From Sphaerolaimus hirsutus (Eukaryota; Nematoda; Chromadorea; Monhysterida; Sphaerolaimidae): a stretch of 64,000 nucleotides of DNA. The stretch's first letter is position 1. Each line of letters begins with the position of its first letter. A program made the translations under genes and the position numbers. The stretch covers positions 29,895,785-29,959,784 of the forward strand of contig OZ038452.1 of the NCBI GenBank assembly GCA_964036195.1, in the 5' to 3' direction. The notes below the pieces were generated by a model. It ran no database searches. It saw nothing but the letters and a program-made list of their open reading frames with translations, and was not told where the DNA came from. Positions 1-10,563 of this stretch are shown piece after piece.

Positions 1-730
1 TATTAGGGAGAAAAGTTGGCCCAACTGTGAATGAGTAATGTGCAATTATTTTGGATGGAATGAAGATGGAAGATTGTAAGTGCTATAACGTTTGATTGGA
101 AAGAGATATTGAAAAAACGTTTTTGTCATATTAATTCTCTCTGTCTTAAGTATGTTATAGACTGTTCAATAACCAAATTTTCATGCTGCAAACCCCAGTA
201 AAATAAGCATAAAATATTGAGACACCATTGAAAACTTTGAAGTGCCATAACTTTTGATTGGAAAGAGATATTGAACTCATTTTTGTTTTAAATGAATCCT
301 TGTTGTCTTAAGTATATGATAGCATGTTCAAAAAAACTAATTTTTTCATGTTCAGAAACTGGGTCAAGTTGACATACGGAATTTAGTCATCACTAAACTG
401 ACCACAAAAATAGAATCTGCAGGTTGTCCCGATCATTTGAAGTGTTGAATGATTCAAATCAGGCCAGAAATGGTTGAGTTATTAAGCTTCAAAGACACTC
501 ATCCAGATTGCCCATTTTTTGTATATTTATTGACCATCTATTTAAAGATCCCCCTCATCTCGGGCCTGGGTGATTATTTGAGCAAACAAATTTTTTTCGT
601 AGTAGCCGCAGCATCAAACCCCAACATACTCAAACGGCATCAAAATTGGGCAAGGGAAAAGAAATTGGGAAGCAAAAAAATGTGGTGGACCCCCAGCCTA
701 CTGTTCCTCTATGTGTGAAAAGTCTCAACT
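1..730. repeat. Non-coding flank with a diverged duplicated unit
   Basis: Two copies of a roughly 150-base unit sit at about 75-225 and 240-390. Both contain TTTGATTGGAAAGAGATATT followed by a TCTTAAGTAT stretch. An 89-codon ORF at 449-718 has no recognisable domain, no splice context and no coding-like composition, so I do not call it a gene. Confidence 0.4.
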
Positions 731-940
731 ATTCTGCACGGTAGTGTACATGGCGGTTTTTATTGCATTTTTAGACGTCTGTGTACGTTACAGACAACAA
801 GTTACTACTTGGATTTCAAAACATTTCTGGCGAAAAAATAACCCCCCGACCTTCGAAATACCCCCCCTCGTTTAACCCCCCTCAAAAATCTCACTCTGAA
901 AGAATAAACCCCCCTGGGGGTATTTCGAGGAAATACGGTA
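730..940. mobile_element. C-rich palindromic MITE, one half
   Basis: Ends in CCCCCTGGGGGTATTTCGAGG then AAATACGGTA, the terminal sequence of a family found six more times here. Only the right half is recognisable. The matching left terminus (TACCGTATTTCC) is absent upstream. Confidence 0.6.
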
Positions 941-1273
941 AGTGCCGAGCGATTCCGTTTAGAACTTAACTTATAATTTTCCAATTTACTTTCCAATATT
1001 ATTAAAAATTATTTAGTATGGGCATTGGGGATAACAAACGTAAATACAGTAAGCATGTTGCTGTAGTGGGTAGAATGTTAAAACAATTGAGGCGTCTAAT
1101 TCTAAAAGTCGACAAGTCCACAAAATGTGATTTTGAGTAAATCGCATTTTAAGTCTCCGATCCAATTCCAGGCCCGTGGTGCATGTCTAATTTGGCTCTC
1201 TCATGCTTTTCATAAAGTTCCATATGTTGACAATAAAGTGTCAAATTTTCAGTCCCTGCTCTCAACGTATATG

Positions 1274-1473
1274 NNNNNNNNNNNNNNNNNNNNNNNNNNN
1301 NNNNNNNNNNNNNNNNNNNNNNNNNNNNNNNNNNNNNNNNNNNNNNNNNNNNNNNNNNNNNNNNNNNNNNNNNNNNNNNNNNNNNNNNNNNNNNNNNNNN
1401 NNNNNNNNNNNNNNNNNNNNNNNNNNNNNNNNNNNNNNNNNNNNNNNNNNNNNNNNNNNNNNNNNNNNNNNNN
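1274..1473. other. Assembly gap, 200 N
   Basis: Exactly 200 undetermined bases, the usual placeholder length for a scaffold join of unknown size. ORFs across it are meaningless. The flank at 1474-1640 is a degenerate piece of the CAGGGGT / AGCTATCTAT hAT family seen intact at 44521 and 60337. Confidence 0.99.
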
Positions 1474-1866
1474 GGCTGGTAACCATCACAAATCGCCCAC
1501 CTATATATTAATCCCAGAGGTTACTCAGCTATCTATTCATCAGGGGCAATGCTTTGGCGACTATCCCCTGAAACCGCCCCCTCCAAATCGGCCAGGGACA
1601 ATTTTTGAGAATTAAATTTCAAACCTTCAAAATCACTAATTCATGTTCCTATTGCGTATTTTCAGGTAATCTTGTACTATAAATACCCCGGGAGATTTAT
1701 TGTTTCACAGCGGAAATTTTGAAGTGGGGTTAAACAAGGGGGGTATTCTGAAGGGGTGTGTAACACATGCAGATGTGAAAAAATGCAACAATAACCACAT
1801 ATAAGAGTCTATAGACTAACCATATTTCTATTTTTATGTTGGTCACAATAATCGACCCGTCACAAG

Positions 1867-2538
1867 TAGGGTTGGGTTGGCCGATGTTTTTGTTTAAACG
1901 TTTTTTTAAAAAAAAAAAAAACGTTTTTTTTTTTTTTAAAACATGACGTCCGAAATGTTTTTTTTTTTAAAAAAACATCGGCCAAAATTTTTAGTACTAA
2001 GCACTAGGTATTTTGCAAAATTTTTGCGCGCAAGCGCGCAATTTCACACACAAATTGACATTGATGGTTGTTTTCATTGGTTTTGTTGCATTTTTAGTAT
2101 CAAAACATCCATTTCTATGTGCTACCATGGGTGAATAAGCCGACATATGTTGCTGTAATATATAATATTGAGGTAATGTGCTTCCATGTACCTCCACAGT
2201 GTGTAACTTCACTCCAAAGTAACAACCTCCTTTTATAACCTTGTTTGATCACCATTCCGTGCCAAACTTTACCTGAAGTCACGAACATTCGACTATAAGG
2301 CGATATACGAACGATATGTCGACGAAAAATGGATATTTTTGACACAAATCACCACTTATAATGCTATCCCATGGCTCCACAGCCATTATATGGTCATATT
2401 TAACATCACAGAGTATTGCCAGTGTCTGATATACCTATATATGTTGACACTAGGTCATATCTGGGAGCTTTTAAAAAAAAACGTTTAAAAAAAAAAAAAA
2501 CATCGAGTTAAAAAAAAAACGTTTTTTTTCCAACCCTA
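1867..2538. mobile_element. hAT MITE, TAGGGTTGG family
   Basis: Starts TAGGGTTGG and ends CCAACCCTA, flanked on both sides by the 8-bp duplication GTCACAAG (1859-1866 and 2539-2546). The ends carry long T/A homopolymers broken by ACGTTTT. The core holds a conserved segment with ATATAGGTATATCAGAC, shared with the copies at 17269, 28237, 30023, 48303 and 49509. There is no transposase ORF, so it is non-autonomous. Confidence 0.93.
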
Positions 2539-2774
2539 GTCACAAGTAATGTCACATACTTTATAAAAACGTGTACACTGAATTGCGAAGGGCAGTTACA
2601 AAAGCAGCTACCTAGGTGCATTTCAGCTATGATTCCAAACGTTTCGGAAACATGTATGGATATGAATACTAAGTTTAAAAGTCCCATTCCACTCATTTTC
2701 ATATTTACTGTGGTATTCAGTTTAGGTTTAGTTGAGGTAGGTTTTTATCAATTGAATGCACGACTTGTAATAGG

Positions 2775-3375
2775 TACCGTATTTCCTCGAAATACCCCCC
2801 CCCCCTCGTTTGACCCCCCTCTCGAGACCACTATGAAACAATCACCCCCCCCTCGAAACACCCCCCCCAGATTGAGTGTAAAGAGAACGTACATGACAAA
2901 TGCTGCAATTTGTGTTCTGCGTAGTGCAGAACACACGTTAAAACGTTAAAATGTCGGAATCACGTGAGCCCATCTACGTACTACTATTAGTCTACAGGAC
3001 TCATTCCGAATGTATACCCGCCCCGAATGTATACCCGCACCGAATGGAAGCATACCCGCTCCGAAGGTAAGCCCGGCCCGAAGGTAACTGATGCTACCTT
3101 CGGGCCGGGCTAACCTTCGGAGCGGGTATGCTTCCATTCGGGGCGGGTTTACATTCGGGGCGGGTTTACATTCGGAGAGGCACAGGCTCAGTCTATACAT
3201 GTCAGTTATTGATGAATGTTTCTACCCCAGCGCACATCACAAACAACGGTTTTGTACTACCATATCAAAAATAATGGCGCAATAATACCCCCCCCCCTCG
3301 TTTAACCCTCCCCCCTCTCGGGAGCACTATGAAACAATCACCCACCCCCGGGGGGTATTTCGAGGAAATACGGTA
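2775..3375. mobile_element. C-rich palindromic MITE with TA-type ends
   Basis: Left end TACCGTATTTCCTCGAAATA, right end its reverse complement. The interior is dominated by C runs on one arm and G runs on the other. The outermost TA is compatible with a mariner/pogo-type TA duplication. It carries a nested hairpin at 3006-3175. Confidence 0.8.
3006..3175. repeat. Long near-perfect hairpin
   Basis: Two arms of about 80 bases read CCGAATGTATACCCGC... and its reverse complement around a loop of about 9 bases near 3086-3094. Each arm is itself made of short repeats of the form CCGAANGNNNACCCGC. It is GC-rich, unlike its surroundings, and sits inside the C-rich MITE. Confidence 0.85.
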
Positions 3376-3979
3376 TACAGATATTTACAAATTGAGTATC
3401 TACGGGACCACTAAACGCTGGGAACGCTTTTAATATGCCCTCAAGTGCCAAATTAACTCGACCTAATTATTTGTCGGGCAGTGTGCTTGTATTCAATTAT
3501 ATATTTTTGTATGTAAATATTTTGCAATTACTCAAAATAGCTTTTGATATTGCCCGATGAATAAATAAAATATCTACCTAAAAGACATATTTTCACTGTG
3601 AGCGAAAGTCATGAGATGCATGTTTTAGAAGCATTTTCCTAAAACTCATAATTTTTGAAACTCGAAAAACGAGTTTTCATCTTCTCAATTTTTGTACCGT
3701 TTTTTTATCAGGGCATATCATAGAACTCAAAATCACGTAAATAAATGATGGAACTCAAAATTCCCACAAACAATAAATGATTCATTGGGCGGGGGTGGGG
3801 GGGGGGAATGTGTGTGAAAAACGCAACAATAAAAATTATTAGTCACGCAAACCCGGAAACGAACGCATTTTGTAAACAAAATGTAAATAGATCTATCGTT
3901 CATCGATAGATTTCAATCGATTATCGCATATTGCTCGTTTTTATGAATCACCAAAAACAAATTTGCGTGAAATGCGGCG
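3376..3979. other. Unique AT-rich intergenic DNA upstream of the 4.07 kb gene
   Basis: No ORF of interest. The stretch 3780-3815 is G-rich (GGGCGGGGGTGGGG). Nothing else recognisable before the TATA box at 3980. Confidence 0.4.
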
Positions 3980-3987
3980 TATAAAAA
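3980..3987 (+). promoter_or_regulatory. TATA box of the secreted Cys-rich gene
   Basis: TATAAAAA lies 79 bases before the start codon at 4066, which leaves room for a start site near 4010 and a 5'UTR of about 55 bases. The position and the short leader fit a highly expressed secreted-protein gene. Confidence 0.7.
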
Positions 3988-4065
3988 CGAGAGAACGCGC
4001 TTAAAAAGTAAATCATTTAAAATTCGACTTGATTTTTAGTCACTTTTTGCAAGAAACACTTAAAA

Positions 4066-5247
4066 ATGAAGTACTTTTTGCTGGCGGTCACTTTTCTGGG
4101 TGTCATGGCTGTATCCCATGGGAAACCCGCGAATGCTGAAGAAGCATTTTACGTGAGTTTTTCATATATTTTTTCGCACTTTAACTTCAGTTCACTAGAT
4201 ACACTTTACAATGAAAGTTACCATATCCCAATTGAATACAAATGACAAAAATTCCCAAGCGCATTAATTTTCTCCACTGTGGGTGAATTTGGTGCGCAAT
4301 GTTTCACCTTTTTTATTCAATAAATTACGGTAGCGTTCCATGGGATTATAACTTTCAGTTCGATTAGTATACGATGTGCATTTTATGCATGTTCTTCCAA
4401 TTTTTTGGGGTGCGCAAATCTATCTGAACTGCACAGTTGTTAAAATGTACGTAGGTACATATAGCTACTCGAAAAATACGCGTACGCGAGTACGCGGTAA
4501 ATACATACTTATACCATTTACATGGTACTTTGAAAAAGTAATATACTTAAGTTCAAAAGTACACGCGTACATACAGAGAAAATGTATTTTTGGTTGCTAA
4601 AATCACAATTTTCTGTTGCTAAAATAAGAATTTTTTGAATAAATCATTTTTTTTAAAGAATACTTAATAATCACTAAAAACGACATCTATTATGTTTTCC
4701 AGTGTAAAACTCATTCTCACATGTAAAAAGTAGTAGCTTTTACGTTTTCCGGGGGAAAAGTACTCGCTTTTACATTTTCCTGGGGCAAAATATTTTACTC
4801 ACATTTACGCATCAGTACGAGTAAAAAAAGTATTTTACATTTTCTATACTTTTTGGTGAGTAAAAAATAAATACTTACATTTAAATATAAATACTTTTTA
4901 AAAAAAGTTCAGTAATTATAACAACTCTGCTGAACTGATACAAATTCCGAGATCATTCGACAAAATACGGTAATATCATCCCAAAAATTGTCGCGCAGGA
5001 ATGCTGGCTGTGCGCCAACAAATCCGTGCAAGAATTCATGAGCGCCACTTGTCGCAACCAAGAAAACTTCACTCTGCAAAAAGCGGAGTGCACTTTTTTC
5101 GTGGCAAATTTGGCCGGAAATAAATGCGACAGTTGCGACGGAGAAATTCTGGAGCGATCCGCGCGGCAATATTGCAACTTTTTAATAGCACACGGCGCCA
5201 AAGAAGGCAGTGACGTCATCGAATGGTGCATTTTGCACTGGGATTGA
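4066..5247 (+). CDS. Small secreted cysteine-rich protein (2 exons)
   Basis: Exon 1 is 4066-4152 and exon 2 is 4999-5247, joined GTGAGT...CGCAG in phase 0, giving 111 residues. Residues 1-19 form a signal peptide (MKYFLLAVTFLGVMAVSHG). The mature part has eight cysteines at about C31, C34, C47, C60, C72, C75, C88 and C106. Two halves share the spacing CxxC-x12-C, which suggests an internal duplication. I recognise no family: the spacing does not match saposin, ShK, EB or DB modules. A TATA box lies upstream. A palindromic MITE begins 15-20 bases after the stop, so the 3'UTR must run into transposon DNA. The 846-base intron contains ACGTTTTCC-type repeats. Role is unknown; an extracellular peptide or effector is possible but unproven. 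Confidence 0.82.
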
Positions 5248-5261
5248 GTGATCTAAATATT

Positions 5262-5626
5262 GCCGCCGCGCACGCTAGTTTACTGCCAGTCAACTGAAAA
5301 ATTAGTCAACTCATAAATCGACTTTGAATGGCATTTGAGTTGACTGAAAGGTGTTCGTCAACTACTACAGTTAACGGATAGTAAAAATAGATGATCCTAG
5401 TAAACTCAAATGCGTGGTGGGAGGCTGGCGCCAGTTTCGCGAAATGAGAAGTGAAATGGCAAAAGCGAAGAGAAATTACCTACTTTTTTTTGCTTCGGTG
5501 TTGCCAATTCACTTGCCGTTTCACTTCGCCCTTGCTATTTCACTTCTCACTTCTCATTTTGCGGAACTGTCCCCAGATTTGAGTTTACGAAAGTGTCATT
5601 AGTAAACTAGTGTGCGCAGCGACATT
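5262..5626. mobile_element. CACTAGTTTAC-family palindromic MITE
   Basis: Left arm GCGCACGCTAGTTTACTGCC, right arm AGTAAACTAGTGTGCGCAGC in inverted orientation. A smaller inverted repeat (5420-5575, AATGAGAAGTGAAATGGCAA and its complement) is nested inside. Related copies lie at 38005, 39286 and 49363. Confidence 0.75.
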
Positions 5627-5699
5627 GCGTAGTAGCTGATTGAAATTACATTGAAACAAGTCTAATCAACTGTACTACAATAGGCTGCAAGGCTTAACT

Positions 5700-5875
5700 A
5701 AATGCTTAACACCAGTCACGTTTTTTCCGCACAGTTGACAAGTGACATGACAAGTGGTAGGTCAATTGACAAGTCGTCTTATCAGTGACAAGTGCTTCCA
5801 TTCACCATTTGCTTGTCACTTAAAACCATCATGATACTTAGCACTTTTATTGTCACTTGTCTACTTGCGAAATAG
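5700..5875. repeat. CACTTGTCA-rich palindromic repeat
   Basis: Repeated motifs GACAAGTG and CACTTGTC in both orientations form a diffuse palindrome. Similar material is at 10040-10215. No clear boundaries. Confidence 0.45.
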
Positions 5876-5883
5876 GTCCATTG

Positions 5884-6457
5884 GGGGCAGTCCCACATCC
5901 TGTATAGTTTAAAATGTCATGCAATATTTTTCATTTAAATAAGAAGTATATTACCTACCGTATTTCCTCGAAATACCCCCCTCAAAATGGCCACTATGAA
6001 TTTATTAGCCCCCCCCCCCAAATTGAGTGTACAGAGAACATACATGACAAAACTGCGGTTTTTGATTCGGGCATCGCAAAACACACGTTAAAAACTATGA
6101 ATTGTTACGTTAGAACAGTGTTACATGCTTATATAAGTCAATACTCTTATATATAGCGGTTATTGTTGCATTTTTCTACGTCTGCGTACGTTTCAGACGA
6201 CAATTTAGATCTGGAATTTCAAAAAATTTCTGGCGAAATAATAAGCCCCCCCCCCCTCGTTTAACCCCCCTCAAAATTCTCACTCTGAAACAATTACCCC
6301 CCGGGGGTATTTCGAGGAAACTTTTAACATTTTGCAACAAATCATGTCATGTAACTTTAAACATTTTGCATGACAATCGACAATTCGTACGAAATTTTCC
6401 ATGACAATTCGCACTTCACTTGACACTTTACAGAGTGCGGGACTCCCCCAGATGGCA
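5884..6457. mobile_element. GGGGCAGTCCC MITE with nested C-rich MITE
   Basis: Left end GGGGGCAGTCCCACATCCTG, right end GCGGGACTCCCCCAG. The interior has the family's AAAATGTCATGC / TGACAATT motif. A C-rich palindromic element (5957-6321, starting TACCGTATTTCC) is inserted inside. Confidence 0.75.
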
Positions 6458-7172
6458 AATGGATACTTTTTCAAGTGATAAGCTGAATTAAGAAAGTGAC
6501 AACTATTTAGATGTACGTGAAAATACTCTTCCCTGAGGCACTCCCCTTAGCAATGTAAAAAATCATATAAAGTTTCATGCGATGTGAAACAGTCATGTGA
6601 AAAAAAAAAATTTATTCGGCACATGTTATTTTTCAGGATCTAGGAATGCCACCTGGTTTACTAAAAGGTTAAAATGTCTAAATCCATACTATACTCGGCG
6701 TACGTGATACTTTGCCCTCGCACTGATTTATGTCTCGTGTTGGAAGCGTGCCAATGATTAATCAATCATGCGATTTCCGTGAAATATGAAAAAAATTCAT
6801 CGATGTGAATATGTTAATGAATAACATTATAACAACAATCAATTGTGTCATCTTTTTATGAAACTCGGACGCGTTAACGATCGTTGGCATACTTCCAGCG
6901 GGAACCACGCGTGCAGGGTGAAAGTAACCGGAGTATACCTAGTTTGATACACTATGAATCGCAAGCATAGTGACCATTTGCATGCAAGATACATTTCAAG
7001 TAAATAATTGAATCTTCGAGTGGGTAAATACCATCAATATTAAAAGTGGGTGAATTAATTTACAAGTGCTTATATATTCACGCAAAGTGCACGCGCACTA
7101 CGACATACGATGGAAAACAGCCGTATTATTTATCCTTCGAGAAAAGTTAACCAAATTGTTCACCTGCACCAT
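6458..7172. other. Intergenic, no gene seen
   Basis: AT-rich sequence with no coding signature on either strand and no clear element boundaries. Confidence 0.4.
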
Positions 7173-7549
7173 GGGGCAGTCCCGGACCCTGTAAAATGTC
7201 ATATGAAGTGTCAAGTCAATTATAATGTCAAACGACTGGTAACAATATAAAATTTTCCAGATAAGTTTACATGACTCATGATTAGTGATGGAAAAGCGCC
7301 ATGGCGCTGGCGCCTGCCGCTAGCGCCAAAGGAAAAAGCGCCATGGCGCTTCTGGCGCTTGGCACTGGGGTTTGGAAAAGCGCCATGGCGCTATTTTTGC
7401 CTGGTGCCAGGAATAAAATTCCTGGCGCTAGCGCCAAAGCAAAAAGCGCCAGGGCGCTTGGCGCCAAACTCCTGGCGCATTTTCCATCACAACTGTTGAC
7501 ACTTCGAACTGAAACTTGACATTTTACACGGGCCTGGGAGTAGCCCCTA
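7173..7549. mobile_element. GGGGCAGTCCC MITE with nested GCGCCATGG element
   Basis: Left end GGGGCAGTCCCGGACCCTG, right end GGGCCTGGGAGTAGCCCC. Nested at about 7283-7490 is an element bounded by TAGTGATGGAAAAGCGCC and TTTTCCATCAC, made of GCGCCATGGCGC palindromes. The alanine/leucine-rich ORFs on both strands here are translations of these repeats. Confidence 0.75.
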
Positions 7550-7761
7550 GCAACCTACGACCTTGACATCGAAAAGCCAATCGCTTTATTTTGTTGAACG
7601 GGGTCATCTCCCACATTTCTCATCTGCACACACAAATCGATTTACATCAAGGTTCGACATTCAGTAGTAATTTTATGATGCACAAATTAGAAGTCTAGAA
7701 GTGCCACCGATATTTGGCTCCATCGAGCAATCACGATTTCTCACAATGGCCGTAGACACTC

Positions 7762-7907
7762 CAGTTGACAAGGACACCAGATGTCAACTAGTTCCCATCC
7801 CAATTCGAAGCTTGCTCACGCAACATAATTCAACATTTAGAGAACGTCGACTCGTCAGCAAGCTTTGAATTGGGATCGAAACCAGTTGACATCTGGTGTC
7901 CTTGTTG
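7762..7907. mobile_element. CAGTTGACAAGGACACC palindromic MITE
   Basis: CAGTTGACAAGGACACCAG at the left returns as CTGGTGTCCTTG at the right. An inner inverted repeat (CCCAATTCGAAGCTTG) is also present. Same family as 25596-26690, 31116-31384 and 62975-63228. Confidence 0.8.
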
Positions 7908-8444
7908 GTGTAGAAAAAAATAAAGGCAAAAATAAAATAATACACAATTTAATCCAATTTCTGGACAACATTCATTTATTTTATTGAGCATATAGCAAAA
8001 TAATCAAAGGTAAATACATGAAAAATAATCACACAAACACATTTAATCACAACAGCGCGTTCGGAATCAATTTCAAATAGTTTTTATGCAAGTTTGCTTA
8101 TACAGATCAAACGATGTAATTAAATTGCATAAATATGACGTTGACAGTTAAAAATCATACTAAAAATGCCAAATTTTTAAGTAACATTAGCTGTCTTTTA
8201 AGTAGTGTGAAAGATGCCCGAAAAATGAAAATATTTGCATGCGTAATACCCGAATATATATTACCTTATAAATGGTACATAGGTGCACATGGAAAAATTA
8301 TTACTGGGATCAACTCCGCAAATGAAGAAGTGTCAAGTGACAAGTAAAGTTATTTACAAGTGGCACTTGAATTACAAGAAACATAATCATGTGACAAGCA
8401 TTTCTAAATTTACCTGTTCTTATCGATGGACTTAACGCTTGAAT
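7908..8444. other. AT-rich intergenic DNA, no gene seen
   Basis: A 70-codon ORF at 8135 has no recognisable features. Nothing else stands out. Confidence 0.4.
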
Positions 8445-8756
8445 ACCGTATTTCCTCGAAATACCCCCCTCAAAATGGACACTATGAACTTATAAACCCC
8501 CCCTCGAAACACCCCCCCCCAAATTTAGTGTATAGAGAACGTAAATGACAAAGGCTGCGGTTTGTCATCTGGGTAATGCAAAACACACGTTAAAACGATG
8601 ACTCTGTTATGTGAGAACAGTGATTATACGTCTACACACTTATAGCAGTCTTTAGAGTCTTATAAATGGCAATTTTTGTTGCATTTTCGACGTCTGCGTA
8701 CGTTTCAGACGACAATTTAGTACTTAGTTTTCAAAAACTTTCGAGGAAATAAGGTA
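8445..8756. mobile_element. C-rich palindromic MITE, mainly left half
   Basis: Begins TACCGTATTTCCTCGAAATA and carries the family's AGAGAACGTAAATGAC segment. The right arm has decayed to TTCGAGGAAATAAGGTA. Confidence 0.7.
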
Positions 8757-9116
8757 GCTGCCTCAATTTAACCCTACTCACTTACTCTTGTCACTTTTTC
8801 ACTTGCAAAATTATTGCCTATTGACAAACGTAAACTAACTTTTTTTAAATAAAAAAATAAATAAATAATGTGTTGGTCACATCAGCGGGTTTCCAAGGCT
8901 GTTGTCATAGCAAAATGAGATATGATTCGATATAAAAGCGGTTAGAATTCTAAAAAAAGCACTTCTGAAAATAAACACAGAAGAAACTCAGCGTGGTTTC
9001 ATAGAAGTACTCAATGTAAATAGCTAAATATTGCAACGAGTAAACAAATAAAACTTTAGGTCTTTCGGAATTCGTATCTGTTTGGGAAAATTTAAATTTG
9101 GAGTCAGTTAATATAC

Positions 9117-9603
9117 TCCGTGATTACACGGTTTACACGGTTTTTCTGGCGGCGTTTACACTGTTTTTCTGGCGGCGTTTACACTGTTTTTCTGGCGGCG
9201 TTTACACGGTTTTTCAGTGACGACAAAAAATGCGATTTTTCAACCGTTCTTGTGGAAATGTCGTGAAATATTTTACATGTTCAATACCTCAATCGATCAT
9301 GATTGTGCCAGCTTCACTGCCTGAAGCAAACATCAAATTCCATAATTTCCCTAATCACGCACACTCAGTCGCACTTTTTTCATGTTGTCGGTGGTTGTTA
9401 CCCTCCGACAACAAGAAAAATACGTTATCTGGTGTGCGTGATTACGTATGTAGAAAAGTTAATTATTGTTCCATGCAGTGAGGTTGATCAAATCATGATC
9501 AATTGAGGCGTCCATCTATCTACTAATTGATTTTCATCCCAAAATATGGTTGACAAAATCGAAATTTTTGTCGTCACAAAATAACCGTGTAAACGGCGCC
9601 TAA
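9117..9603. mobile_element. Palindromic element with short tandem repeats at one end
   Basis: The left end holds about four copies of a roughly 23-29 base unit (GGCGTTTACACTGTTTTTCT). The right end reads TTGTCGTCACAAAATAACCG then TGTAAACGGCGCC, the inverse of the left terminus (CAGTGACGACAAAAA). The two overlapping ORFs at 9230-9506 have no recognisable domain. Confidence 0.55.
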
Positions 9604-10039
9604 AGTGAAAAGTGCCAAATATCAATAAGTGCCAAATTGATTTTCACGTGTGAGAGAAAAACTGAAATTTTAGGGAACACTTGACACAGTGTTGTTCCAT
9701 TTTTTTGCCTTCTTTGTAAAGTTAAAAATATCACCTACAAAAAAGTAAAAAAAATTCAGAACCACCCTGTATTCCTTGTAATAACGCAAACAATGAAACT
9801 CAGATCTAAAAAATATTCTGTTAGAAAATCCAAGATCTTATATTTTATGAAATTATGCATGCTCTGAAATAAAATTTCTTCAGTGCTGTAGTTAAGAGTG
9901 GAAAAGATAATCCAAAGAAAAGATAAATATGATCCTGATTCACCAATCCCAAAAGCGAACAGTCTATCTTAAAATTCATACACAAGACACACAGAGCTCC
10001 GTCAACTGGAAATTAGTTTCTGTCAACTCCAATGAATAC

Positions 10040-10215
10040 CTTAGGGGCCAATTCCGAAAGTGGACAAGTGAAAAGAAAGTTATAAGTTAAAAAAACACTC
10101 GATTGGTGATGATGAGCGTTTGAAGGTTTATTTACAAATTTTCTTGTCGCTTATAAGCTCACGATTCACCTGACATGCCACTTATAAGCTTACTACCATC
10201 TTGGCACTTGTCCAA
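10040..10215. repeat. CACTTGTCC palindrome downstream of the main gene
   Basis: GTGGACAAGTGAAAAG at the left and TTGGCACTTGTCCAAGTG at the right are inverted relative to each other. It lies just beyond the 3' end of the main gene, and a minus-strand AATAAA at 10127-10132 falls inside it. That motif could serve as the gene's poly(A) signal about 280 bases after the stop. Confidence 0.45.
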
Positions 10216-10410
10216 GTGTGAAATTGACACCTGGTATACTGTTCATTTTCCGCGTCCGGATCGCCTTTCCAATCAATCAAAATAATTTCCAATCAACAGA
10301 CCAAACCATTCATTCAAAAAATCAAGTCAAAATTCTTATCATTCACCCCCAAAAAACACTCGCAAAGTCTAGTCACAACACCAAAAAAACGGACGTAAGA
10401 TTATCATTTT

Positions 10411-10563
10411 TCAACTTAATTTGCTATAGCGCATTCCTTTCTGTTGGCCGGCGCCCGTATCAGCGGCCCCTTCCAAATCGCTTGTCGCAGCCTCCAAATT
10501 GGCACTTTGCCAGGAGTCGTTTTCATTTCCGTTTGACCCTCCACCCTCGCCGAGACCGGTGAT
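10411..10563 (-). CDS. Last exon: cytoplasmic tail and stop
   Basis: Phase-0 acceptor CCCAACAG, then 50 codons and TGA. The tail begins ITGLGEGGGSNGNEND and ends KGMRYSKLS. It is acidic and Ser/Gly-rich with no recognised signalling motif. It joins exon 12446-12582 in frame, extending the cytoplasmic part that starts RSGRVPRGPPGGR. Confidence 0.8.
   Translation of the reverse strand: MTGLGEGGGSNGNENDSWQSANLEAATSDLEGAADTGAGQQKGMRYSKLS

Noticed and set aside
1127-1615. ORF of 162 codons
   Set aside because: Most of it is the N gap; the flanks are repeat sequence.
5026-5231. Minus-strand ORFs across exon 2 of the small secreted gene
   Set aside because: The plus strand has a matching signal-peptide exon, correct phase, and regular cysteine spacing. 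The minus-strand frames have none of these.
7278-7519. Ala/Leu-rich ORFs on both strands resembling a membrane peptide
   Set aside because: Made of GCGCCATGGCGC palindromes in a transposon; three overlapping frames look equally protein-like.
9117-9215. CRISPR-like spaced repeats
   Set aside because: The units are directly tandem with no unique spacers, the genome is eukaryotic, and the block forms the end of a palindromic element.
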